A stretch of DNA of 64,000 nt from Nymphalis io (taxonomy: Eukaryota > Arthropoda > Insecta > Lepidoptera > Nymphalidae), in NCBI RefSeq assembly GCF_905147045.1, contig NC_065902.1, positions 2,239,377 to 2,303,376 on the forward strand, in the 5' to 3' direction. A program made the translations under genes and the position numbers. Positions 23,180-36,400 of this stretch are shown piece after piece (position 1 is the first letter of the stretch; each line of letters begins with the position of its first letter). Under the pieces are notes generated by a model. The model ran no database searches, had not been told where the DNA came from, and worked only from the letters and a program-made list of their open reading frames with translations.

Positions 23180-24277
23180 TTAAAAATAAAACTGACAATA
23201 TTACACAGTAAGATGTGTAACAAAATATATTATATATTTTATTGTGATATACAAATACATTTAGAAAACATATTGTTATGATCATCAAACAGATAGAAAA
23301 ATAAAGTATTTATTGAATATTTTACAGATAGATAGTTCATTGTACTTAAAACATGAAGGTATAAATAAAACTTCAACTTTTTACTAACTTGGAGTTTTGT
23401 TTTACTTACAGTCTCTCTAACTTAAACTTACATTATAGAATATTGTAGCAAAATATGTTATAATAATGGTATTGTTATTAATAATTATAGAATTATCAAA
23501 TTATATCACTGGGATTTTGTCAAATAACAATTATTCTCAATTTATTGTAATCATAACTCAAATGCAATTTCATTTGTAAAAATAAATTACACAAAAATAT
23601 TTTATTATAAAATTAATTATTACAAATATTGTTTATATTATTTGTATTTTCCCGAATCCGGTTTAATTTAAAACATTACGGAAAATATATTTCTTTGAAC
23701 TGTATAAATAAAATAACACAAATATCTTTTTCTAACATCGGATAATCTTGTAATTCAAATTATTATTATAAATAAATTCGATTATGTTGGTCAACAAGTC
23801 TTTTATTGTTTTTTTTAATCACTCTGAATATTAATCCTTGACGGTTTCGCTTTTTAAAGTTTTACAATAAACACAATAATTTCTACGGACAAGTTAAAAG
23901 TTAATTATTAAGCTTGATTAAAACTTTTACGGACTTTTGCGGACACACAATATATGGGTAATTGTTATAACGCTTTTAAGCTTTAATTTCCCACAGGGTT
24001 CTTTTCCTTTTGAGGAGAATCATTGGAGCTTAATTTACCACGCTCTAATAATGCGGATTGTATGCTATAGGTATAGATAAAACTTCAACTGTTTACTTAC
24101 TTAAAGTCTCTCTCTTAAGCGTATGAGCCTACTTGAATAAGGAATATTTAGATTTTGACTTATTTATATTTATATTTTTCAACTGACATTAATATAATGT
24201 TATAAGATAACTTAACGAATAAGAGCCATTTAAAGGTTCATAATCAATTAACTTATAAAATAAAAATAAGTGTACTA
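23180..24277. other. AT-rich stretch downstream of ALP-A
   Basis: No gene is seen. A SINE-II scrap lies at about 23985-24062 ('cttttgaggagaatcattgg'). The ALP-A 3'UTR must lie in the right end of this stretch, but I cannot place a clear poly(A) signal. Confidence 0.45.
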
Positions 24278-24468
24278 TCATAATTTACAAGTAGTGAGTC
24301 CTGAACCTATACAACTCGCATAAGCAATAGCGTGAGGAATAAAATTTTGTTCATAGTTTCCGCTGAACAGGTGAGACCAGGGGCCTTTCGCGAATACCGC
24401 TACGTCTTCCCCCCCATGTGTCTCTCGAGGTAACGGCACCAGGGATGGGTAAGTGTAATTTAAGTTAT
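24278..24468 (-). CDS. ALP-A last exon, short C-terminus
   Basis: It encodes NLNYTYPSLVPLPRETHGGE ... GPWSHLFSGNYEQNFIPHAI and ends ...ASCIGSGLTTCKL with TGA at 24278-24280. The final metal ligand His is in ETHGG. No GPI-type hydrophobic tail follows. Confidence 0.93.
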
Positions 24469-27400
24469 CTGAAAACCAACAATTACTTAATGTACTTTCA
24501 AGGTCCCACTGCAAAGGCATCCTATCCTTTTTGAAAATATTTGGAGTTCATTTCACGACGCTGCTCCAATATTGGTTGGTCTTACGTGGCAGATTTTTAT
24601 TCGTCACATGTAGGTTTGATCACGATGTTTTCCATCACCGCCGAGCACGAGATGATTTATAAACACAAATTAAGTACATGAAAATTCAGTGGTGCTATGG
24701 GCACATAAATATAAATATTTAATCAAAAAGTTAATTCAATTCTAACTATACAAGACAAATTAAGTATAGAAAATAATACATTAATATTACTTTTATATAA
24801 GAATGTTTTCTATTGTATCGAATTATATTTGTTTTTGAGATCAAAATCATTCGAGGATGTATTTTGTATCCTATATTTCTGACACGCTTAACATCAAATG
24901 GCTTTTGTTTATATATTACATATTTAATATTATTATATAAGATCTAGTACCTAGAACTAATCTTATATATAAAATTATGGGCACATTATATATATATATA
25001 TAATGTATTATATATATATATATATATATATGCTCGTCCACCTTCCTATTCTATAAAAATAGAAAATATATATATATATATTTTCTATTATATATATATT
25101 TTCTATTTTTATAGAATAGGAAGGTGGACGAGCATATGGGCCACCTGATGGTAAGTGGTCACCAAACGCCCTTAGACATTGGCATTGTAAGAAATGTCAA
25201 CCATCGCTTATAGCCAATGCGCCACCAACCTTGGGAACTAAGATTTTATGTCCCTTGTGCCTGTAATTACACTGGCTCACTCACCCTTCAAACCGGAACA
25301 CAACAATATCAAGTATTGCTGTTTTGCGGTAGAATATCTGATGAGTGGGTGGTACCTACCCAGACGAGCTTGCACAAAGCCCTACCACCAGTAAATATAT
25401 GTCTTATATTGATACGATCACTAAAAATGTTGGTAAGTAACTAAGTAGGATACAATTTATGTCAAAGTTCTTGAAGCTGTGTCTATAGATACTAAATAAA
25501 AATAACTGACTTGGGATGATAACAAGTCATCTTATATTTTTTCCAGTGGAAGGAATGGATTATAATCTTCAAAGAAAGTAACGGATTCAACGATTTACAA
25601 AAACTGATTACTTAAATATTAAAATCTCAAGCTTCTATAATAACATTTATATATTTTTTGCTTAAAATTTATTTTTACTTACTCATGTCATCCAACATCA
25701 GGTTATGTCTCTGGAAGTCTGCATGAGGCTTATAGCCGGGTCCGTTTGCGTAACTCAAAGTGCTGTACGGTAAGTTGTCGGACGCATTAGACTGAAATGT
25801 TCAATCGAAATTTTAGTCAGTTTTTGCTTGAGTTGCCGCGTTGTTGAGGATTATGTTTGAATTTTAATAGCTAATTAGTCTGTTAATTGGATGGTGATGC
25901 TTAAGTTCATTGAATTTAGGTCATATTTTCATATAATTTATATTGTGTTAAGATTTTTATGTTTTCTAGCAAAACTACAATGAAGTCTATAAAAACAGAA
26001 TCTTAGAATAAAAATAAAGTAATTGTAACATACATAAAACAACATACGTAAAACATGTAAGCTACGCCTTATATAAAAAATATTTGCAAAGTTATCATAT
26101 CAATGACCATCTATCTGATGTTAAGTGGTTAACGATGCCCCTATAAATTGGTACTGTAAGACATATAAGCCACCATTAACGTCGTTTTAACGCCGTCATG
26201 GAATCAAAGATGTTGTTTCTTGTTGATCTATTTACACTCTCACTCACGATCCATAGTCAAACGGTGACAGAATAACAGGTGAATTACGTAATTGATTACT
26301 GCACCCACCAAACAGGTTTGCTCAAAGTAGTTTCAATATTAATAATGATAATAATAAATTTATTTATTCTCTCCCACACACAATAATGTTTACATTTTTT
26401 TTGAAATCTTAATAATAAATACAGATGTATGTAGGAGGCAGGAGCCCAAACTAGGTTGCCCTTTACTAAGAATCTCCTGACTTCCCCTCTTGGGTTAGGT
26501 TATTTATTGAATTTTATAGTAAATAGTAGAGACTTAAGCTTTTACAATATATTATCTAGTAATAAGTACTTATGCTAATAGAAATAAAAAGATAAGAAAG
26601 AAGATAGAAATTATAATGGAGATGATAATATATATTTCATAAAAATAAAATAAATACCTTTGTATTTACCAGACCTAAGATGTCAGTTCCTCGTTTGCTG
26701 TATCCACTATAGGTCATGGTATGGCTGTGATCTGACGTCACCACTATCAGAGTGTTTTCAAGATTTACTATCCTTAATGCAGCCTCAACAGCCTTCGCCA
26801 GTTCCGCTGTTTCGTCTAAAGCTTTACGAGCTTTGGTCTCATGATGAGCTGTGTCTATTCTACCTCCTGAAATTAGTTTTACGGTATTTTTAATATAATT
26901 TTATGAAAATAATTTTTATATAAATTTTTCATATGTAATAAATCTGGATAGTTCTTTAATACTACGTACCCTGTTATTCATTATGTACGTACAAATAAAA
27001 CCGCATTTAGAATTTTTAATCAAACATTTAACTGAAAAAACTTACAAGAGTAAATATAAACTAATAATTTATAACTACAACAAATGGCGTTAGTTCATAT
27101 GAAATAGATATAGATCATCTGGAACTGGGTTAGATTTATGATCCATAGGTCAGTCATTGATAGAAATGACGATTTTCAATCAAAAATCAAATATAATAAA
27201 ACGTCAGAAAACTTACGTAAGTACGTAAGTTACAACATATGAGCTAAATTTGACATGTTTATGTGAAATAGTTATGAGGGGGTCAAAAGTGGCTACCGCG
27301 TATCTAGACTTACATATTATACAAAATATGTATATTTATAATAAAAGAACTAAAGCCAATTGTTACAAACGATCTAATACCTAGAACCAATCTTTGATTG

Positions 27401-30400
27401 ATTGAATTTTATATATTTAAAAAAGGTATACCTTCTACAAATAAGAAATATCCGTTCTGGTTATTCGATAGAATTTCTATTGCTTTATTGGTCATTTCGC
27501 TCAAAGTTGGATCATCTTCCTCCGCTTCAAGATGATAAGGCATATGGTCAGAGGAGAAAAGACCTAGCACGCTATTATATTTACTGTCTATGTTTTGGAG
27601 ATCATGTTTATTATATACATATTTTGGCCTATCTCCTTGACTTTCTTTTTTAAGAAGCCACTCTCTTATAAGGTTTCTTCCATCTTTTCTTATTCCAAAA
27701 TAACCTTGAGCATCTTTTTCAGTTGTTGGGTAAAAATTTTTTCTACCTCCTCCTAACACGACCTGCAATTAAGTAAATATTATCTTCATATAGTGACTTG
27801 TACTTAAAAGGTGTTATGTACACACTCACAGAAAAACTTTGAAGAAGTTACATCGAAGTTATCAATGTTTTTTTAATGTATCAGTATTTTTCATATTGAC
27901 ATATAGTAAAATAAGCGTAAGCCGTACTCGACTTAATAGGATTATATTTTATATTAAAAATGGATAAATAAGAATATATTTTATTTACTGATCTCTAAAC
28001 TTACGTATACTAAATTTTATTAACTGCCATTAATGTTATGTGAGTTAATATTTCATCGTTTATACTGATATGCGTTTGGCGATAGTTGTTTTATGGTAAC
28101 AAATTACGGAAATCTTACGTCAATGCTGCTGCCCACTCGACCCCTCACGAGCTGACTCGCTATGTCCTCGCAGCGAAGGCCATGTCTCGGCATGTCTACA
28201 TCCGCTTCCCATTTCCTATCGGCTGAGTGAGCGTAGGCTGCAGCCGGAGTCGCGTGAGTTACTCGTGTGGTTGTGACTATACCTGGAAATGATGAAACGA
28301 TAGATGTTTTGATATTTTATACAGGAAAAACTAATTGTGATCAAAATTTTCGGTATTAGAAACTAATAACTTGAATTGAATAATAACTTGATTTGTATAA
28401 ATCAAAGTTGGCAGAATACACTTAAGAAATTATTTTTCACAGCAACCATGAATTTATGACGTACACTGTATTTGGTCTTTTATCGTTTGGGTACGACTTA
28501 CAAGGTGAAATAGCCTTTTACTTTTAATATAATGTACACTTATAATGTACATATTTATAGTATATTTATACATTTGGATAAAATATATATTAATTTTGAT
28601 TAAGATGCTTTATTCGCTAATCTTATTACTTTAACAAAAAGATTAGCGTTTTTGAACACAGGTCCATAATTATTAATTTCACAATTTGGAATGTCACCAT
28701 ATTATTATTATCCCTACTAATATTATAAATACTAAAGTGACTTTGCTTGATATTTCTTTGTAATACTTTCACATCTTAACTACTAATCAACCGATTTTCA
28801 TGCAATTTCGCATATACGTTGTCTGAGATACAGAAAATAACATAGAGTACCTAAGACCTCACTCCTCTCACATGTAGGTGAAACTGCGGCCACGACCCCC
28901 CCCCCCCTCCACAATTAAGTATACCTAAACCTACGATGGGTGCGACAATTGCCCAAGAGTTTAATCTGTGACCTTTACAACACATTTTCCGCAATTACCC
29001 GTAGATTTGCCAGCTCGTTGTGCCCAATCCATGAGTCCAGTGACTGAGTTAGTTGTGTCTCTTTGTCCTTCGCAATCTCCACGTTTCACAGCACCACTGA
29101 GACCAACAGTACCACTATTGGCTTTAACTCCTGTCAGATAAGCTGTTCCACTGCAAGCTGAATCCGCTACATTATTATCAACGCAATACGTCTGAAATAA
29201 AAAAAAGTTTAAGTCGATGAAATAACGCTATTATTATGGTTTGATACTTTTTAGTTGTCAATAATATTATGGTAATTGAAATAAAATGAAGCATTAAAAT
29301 ATTCTGGTCTTGATGTTATTTAAATAGGGCAACATGCATCCTTATTTTCCTTTACTGGTGGTAGGGCTTTGTGCAAGCTCGTCTGGGTAGGTACCACCCA
29401 CTCATCAGATATTCTACCGCAAAACAGCAATACTTGATATTGTTGTGTTCCGGTTTGAAGGGTGAGTGAGCCAGTGTAATTACAGGCACAAGGGACATAA
29501 AATCTTAGTTCCCAAGGTTGGTGGCGCATTGGATATGTAAGCGATGGTTGACATTTCTTACAATGCCAATGTCTAAGAGCGTTGGTGACCACTTACCATC
29601 AGGTGGCCCATATGCTCGTCCGCCTTCCTATTCTATAAAAAAAAAAAAAGGCAAGTTTGAACAGATTTCTGATTAGAAAATATGCGAAAGAGATACAAAG
29701 ATTATTTAAGTATAATTATATAATATACCTTGGCTAATCCTGTAAATGGAAAGGTTTCGAAGCTTAACTTGACCTCTTCTCCCAAATACCCATTTTTTCT
29801 TCCAAGGTACACTCTTGTGGCAGCCAGCGTTGTGATGCTCATACCATCCCCAATGAAAAAGATCACATTCTTTGCTATGTTGGTGTTGAGAGGCAAAGCT
29901 ATCTGGAAACGAAAATTTAGGAAAATGAATAATAATACTATTATATTCCAACACAACCGCAAAGAGTTTAGTCGTAAGATCAACAACTGTTTTACATGCT
30001 TTATGAAGCAAGGGAGTGTTGACTACCGTCTTCCAGACTCCGGGCCGCTACGGAGAATTTTCGACAGAAAACCTCAATAACTTTCCAGAACCGAGGATCC
30101 AGAATCTGCAGTCTTATTCGCTACTTAACTATTCCGTTAACCTTCATCAACTATAGAATCAGATATATATATACATAGTCTATGTGCAATTTTACACTCT
30201 TCAAACCGAAACAGAAATACAAAGTATTTATGAAAGATATTCGATATAGATTAAGGTAGAGATTACCCACAATTTATAAAAGTTACAAATTTTATTACAT
30301 AGAAAATACTTTAAAATAACCTACACGTCGTTATTTCTTTTATTCTTGTTATTTATTTATTTAAGAAGTACATTCAAAGTATATAGTCCAAAATATTACA

Positions 30401-33400
30401 AGTCAAATTGCTGATGCAATATGGTGGCGAGTTGCTCTGTTTTACAGCTTCAACTTAAATGCTTATTTTAAATAATTTTACGCACAATGTTATATCAGAT
30501 AATTCTTTTTATATCAAATTTTTAATTTTTTTATCATCTCTAGACATATTCTATCTACCAACACAATGTACTAACTTAATTAAATAGTTTCAACCCCTTA
30601 GAATCAGAAGAGTAACTATTTCCATAGTGAAAGGACATATTTGAATATAACATAATCATGCATGTGACATAGTTAAGGTTTTGTTATTTGTTTATATATT
30701 ATAAGTTTCGTATCACATTTTTTTAATATTGAACTCTCTGTATTGAGTATTAAAAATCATTTTACCTTTGAACGTAATGTCCATTGTGCTTGTATTCTCC
30801 AATGATCTTTATTCTTTTCATCCAACAATGATCTTGTTTGCGAATCTGTAAAGTAATAAAACAAATCTATTTTTATAAGAGCGATGAATAAAGATGAATA
30901 AGTATGATGATGTCCTCCTGACAGATTTCGACCACGGCGGCCAATCTCAAAGGAGATTAACCCAGAATGTCAAGGGAGACAGCGCATGACATATCGTGCA
31001 CAAGTACACGCAAGCCCGGTTAAACTCTCTTTCCCTCACTATGAGACATCACGGCAACTATAATTAGAGTTTTATGAAAAATATTATCATTAATTATTCG
31101 TATAATAATAAAAACCATTCAAATTTTTTTTATTTGCATCTGTAAGGCATATTATACAAGTCACAATCTCTTCAAAAACATCGTTCCTAGACAATTGGTA
31201 AGTCAGCCGACAATCTCATAGCAGTTTAAATATTTCGATAAAGCATTTCCTGTATGACAGATAATAAGCCAAATAATTGTATTGAAATCAGTCGTGCGGA
31301 TCAAGGAAGCTAAAAAAAATAAGTTTGGATTTGCTAACCTCCTTCTTTAATTCAGCTAAAAATTATATTAATTTTTTGTACTGGTGGTAGAGCTTTGTGC
31401 AAGCTCGTCTGGGTAGGTGCCACCCACTCATCAGATATTCTTACTTAAATATTCACAGAAGTTGTGTTTAAGTGTGTGCTCAAACACAGGTACAACCTCA
31501 TTTCCTTATCTTATAGTCCGATGAAATGACTATCCACAATGCAATAAGCGATATTGGCGATGATATTGTGTTCGTGACTGATTTCGGTTACGATGGTTAT
31601 ACCTTGCAGGCGCTGTGTGCAAACACAGATGCACTCTCATAGGCCAATATAACGTCATTCCGACACGATCAGATAGAGATCAGGTGTAGCGGCATTACTT
31701 ACTTTCCGAAACGGGTTGTTGAACGTTTTTGATTTCATAATCCATCATTTACAATTTTTTGACAGAATAACCCGAACACTTTAATTTCCACTTTACCACC
31801 GGGGTTTACGATACTGAACCTCACATAGCTAGCTGATTGGTTGGCAACACGAAACTACCGGAGTGGTGCTATCCTACAGGAATATTACACCACCAACTTA
31901 TATTTCCTGGTTTCTATTGATATTTTCTTAATTGTTTTTTATAAGAATTTCTTGATTGAACAATGAAGGTAGTTAACAAAAATAGAATTTTACTTTAAAT
32001 ACAATATTTCACTAAATAACTTGGTTAAATTAAGAAGCTCGACGCTCGAACTCAATTATTAATTGACAGAAGAATCTTGTCATGCAATATTGATTATAAA
32101 AAATATAATATTAAAATGATACACAGATCAAAATAGCGTAACAACGTGGGTTGGATTGCAACATTTTACGACCGGGTCGAATATCTAGTGTTTATGTTTC
32201 AAAATATATGCAATAATTAAAATGTTTTAATTATGTTAATATAAAATATTTAATTTACAATTATAAAATAAATATTCTATGCAATTTGAATTACAACAAA
32301 ATTTTATAGTCACTATTGACATTTTATAGCAATATAGAAAATTTAATAGCCATGTTAAATTAGTAGGCACTCTCAAAACTGAGATGGATAAAATATGAAA
32401 TAAAGTTTAAATATACGCAACTAATAATCTTGTTTATTTTTTAAAATAATATCTTTAATGTTACTTCTCTGGATGAAAAGATTTTGGAGATTACTCCATT
32501 ACGGTGGTGGATGGTACCTATGTGGTGGGTTCTGAGTGGCTGCAAACGAAGTTTTTTTCTTTTTGTAGAATAGGAAGGCGGACAAGCATATAGTATGGCG
32601 ATCTGGTAAGCGGTCACCAAACGCCCTTAGACATTGGCATTGTAAGAAATGTCAACCATCGCTTACGTAGCCAATGCGCCACAAACCTTGAGAACGAAGA
32701 TTTTATGTCCCTTGTGCCTGTAATTACACTGGCTCACTCACCCTTCAAACTGGAACACAACAATATCAAGTATTGTTGTTTTTCGGTAGAATATCTGATG
32801 AATGGGTGGTACCTACCCAGACGAGCTTGCACAAAGCCCTACCACCAGTAATAGTAAATTATAAGTAAATTATAAAATCAGCTCAAGCACATAAATATTT
32901 AGAAGTGCTTGCTCTGTTTTGAACCAGCTATTATCTATTGAGATTTATATGTAATAGTTATCAGGACATCTATTTTTTTAACCTCCGAGGTAAAAAAGGG
33001 TACAGTAACAGCCTGTAAATGTCCCACTGCTGGGCTAAGGCCTCCTCTCCCTTTTTTGAGGAGAAGGTTTGGAGCTTATTCCACCACGCTGCTCCAGTGT
33101 GGGTTGGTAGAATACACATGTGGCAGAATTTCGATGAAATTAGACACATGCAGGTTTCCTCACGATGTTTTCCTTCACCGAAAAGCACGAGATGAATTAT
33201 AAACAGAAATTAAGCACATGTAAATTCAGAGGTACTTGCCCGGGTTTGAACCCACGTTCATCGGTTAAGATTCACGCGTTCTTACCACTGGGCCATCTCG
33301 ACTTAAAAAGGGTATTATAAGTTTATTGTCTATGGGACCGTAGCACCCAAAGGAGTTTTTTTTCTTTATAGCTATAATATAGGAAAATCTGTTCGTTCTT

Positions 33401-36400
33401 TTTAAGACCATCATTTCCTAGATCCGATTGAATTTAAACGCGACACGACGGTACTTGAAATATTACTTGAAATGGTATTTAAAAAATAGTTAAAGGGCTA
33501 ACAAAAACATTTGATTTTCTACTTTTAAGGTATATTTTTTGTGTCGGGGGTTATGTAGTAGATAATATAGCCAATAACTATTGGCGGAGAAAACCTTTAA
33601 TATTAGCACGAGGGTTACGGGGAATGTATTTAAAAGTATACTTCTGATATTCGATTTTTATCGAAAATTTTAAGCCTATTCCCGTTGTTTTTTTAGGCGA
33701 TCTGGTAAATCTTACAACTGATGGTAAATAGCGACCACTGCTCATAGCCATTGGCGCTGTAAAAAATATTATACCATTCCTTTAATCCAATCTGCCAATA
33801 TGCACACATTTAACAAAAGGTTATATTGCCAAGCATTTAAGTTACGATGCGAATATTTAGTATATAAAACATGGATACCATTACTAAAAATTTCACCACG
33901 GTTCACAGTTCTCAGGGCAAGGTTACAATCAATTAGAAAATATGTAACGATTTCAAAACAAGCAGTTATCTATTACGTGAGGTTGTCCAACTTACCTTGA
34001 CCCGATAGAAACTCTCAATCGTTTAAAACTAAAGAACACGAAATCTAATATTAACCCGATATTGATTCAATGATTCATAAATGAATTGCAACAATTATAT
34101 TGTTAAATATTATGTGTTATAGCAATGTAGAATGAAACCAGAAGTGGTGTAGACGATTAGGATTTTTTTGTGTGGGAAAAAATGTCATTATCAAAAATAT
34201 TCCCATGGTGGTAGATGACTGTAAAATACTGTGAAATTCGCTATCCAAACACGTGTGGGATTCTTAAACTAAGCCGATCCGGGTACGGGCGTCTAAATCT
34301 TTTCCATTAACCGAGCACTTCCTGACTGGTAGGCTACTGGTGCTTTTGACCTATGAGGGGTCTTAGGCTCAGAGGTGATTCAGCGAAGACTTCAGGCGAG
34401 TACAATCGACAAAAAATATATAATTGTTAAAAAAAAGAACTGTTACGCATTCCGAGCATTAGTAGTAATGAATAAAAATAAAACTAAATAAAGATCAATA
34501 CTGAGGTAAAGTAACTTAAAGTTGTCGCTTATTTTATTATGAATGTGATAAAAACGTCTAACATTTTATGTTTAATAAGGTACCGCACCGTGGAACCGAA
34601 CCTTGGCCTTCTTGAGAATCGGCTGTCAATGGTTAATTGAATTCGCTTTTTGTTAACAATTTTATTGTTACACGAAAGTATTTGGTAATAATAATTGTAC
34701 ACGAATGTTTTTCTTAGCATTAAATATGGAAATACGATAAATGACTAATCATTAAAAGAATTTGGTAAAAACAACAGCCTGTAAATGCTCACGGCTGGGC
34801 CTTCTCTCCTCTCGAGGAGAAAGTTTGCTTATTCCAACATGCTGTTCAATGCATATTGGTCATTATATATATGGCATAATTTAATCCGTCACGTCATGCA
34901 GGTTTCTTTCACCTTGCGGTGATGGTGCTTGGATTCGAGCCCACTTCGTTTTATGTCCCTTGTGCCTGTAATTACACTGACTCACTCACCCTTCAAACCG
35001 GATCACAACAATACCAAGTACTGCTGTTTTGTTGTTTACTCAAGGTATATTATTTGTTCTGACAAAAGTCACAAATAGTTAAATCAAATTATGTTTCGCT
35101 CTTATTCAGGATTTTATTTAAATTGTAATTATTCACGTTTAATTGAACCTGTACAGATAGAGAGTGTATGTATGTGTTTATTTGTGCTGCATTAGTAACG
35201 CTGAATATATTATTGGATAGATTGAATGGAGATGAGGCGTCCGTAGTGCTGCGTGAATTTAGGCTAAAATAATTTTATTTTGATTGTATATTTATTATTA
35301 TTTAGGCTTGATTGACGTCTATTTAAGAAAAAAAGTACGCTATCTCTTTTTTTCTAATAATTCAGAAATAACACTCAAACGTGTCTCATTTTTCTGTTGC
35401 CTTGCCATTTATACATTATTATGTATAATAATGATATTTTGAAAAGTATTTTCGATACTGGGAATGAAATTCAATGGGATATACAGTCTCAAAACAAGTC
35501 ATTGTTTTTTTCCTTATATAAAATTTAGTCGTAATTGAAATTAAAGTGTTATTCACACTTTAAGAATGTTCTTTATATTACAATTCACAATGCCAATACG
35601 TATTCATACAATAACAATAATAAGGTATTTTTTTTGCTTTGACAAAAAAAATCTTACTGACCCGAGCTATAAACGATATTGTTTCCAAGCTATGGCTTGC
35701 ATAAGACATGATGAGGTCTATGAAGTTGATGCACGCATGCAATACTAATTTACTCTTCCCTCGATGCCACTCAAATTTTACGTGGGTGAGAGCATAAATG
35801 CTAGGAAATGTACCATACCTTAGGGGTTTGTATCAGAAACTTGGATTTTAGTGCTTCTTTTACTTTGAATTTAGCAGCTAAGGAATACAACGTGAGAAAC
35901 TTGAATCCCTACCCAGCATTAATCGAAAAGTTAGGGGAGACATGACTGTGCCCAGCAAAGGGCTAATATTGATGTATGTACTAGTTCATTGTTTTTTTTT
36001 TTACTTTTTGAGTTCTCGATCCTCATTCTATACATCTGCTTTAAAGCTTAGAGTAAAAATCAAAAGTATTTATTTACTTAAATATATGTTTAAGTTGTGA
36101 ATGATTACATATATATCTATTGGTACGTACTAGATACATTATATTGACGATATTACTTTATCCTATATCCGACGTATATATTACATAAAGCGATTGCCAC
36201 ATCGGCGTCAAACTACCGCAATTATTGCCGAACCAGTTACGCGTTGGATTTGAATAATTTTGCTAACTCACCTATTCCAATTCAAATATTTTACATAATA
36301 TACATACTAGTTATGTTTGACAAAATAACAACACTGTAGACTTCTCATACTAATTATACAAATTTTATAATAATATATACTTTTGTCGTTTTAATTTTTT

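Noticed and set aside
25217..25444. Open frames 'MRHQPWE...' recurring at 9454, 17598, 25217, 29320, 38815 and 62620
   Set aside because: They are antisense translations of SINE-I, conserved only because the repeat is young; no start context, splice or domain.
27402..27653. Plus-strand frame over 27.4-27.65 kb
   Set aside because: It is antisense to ALP-A exon 6.
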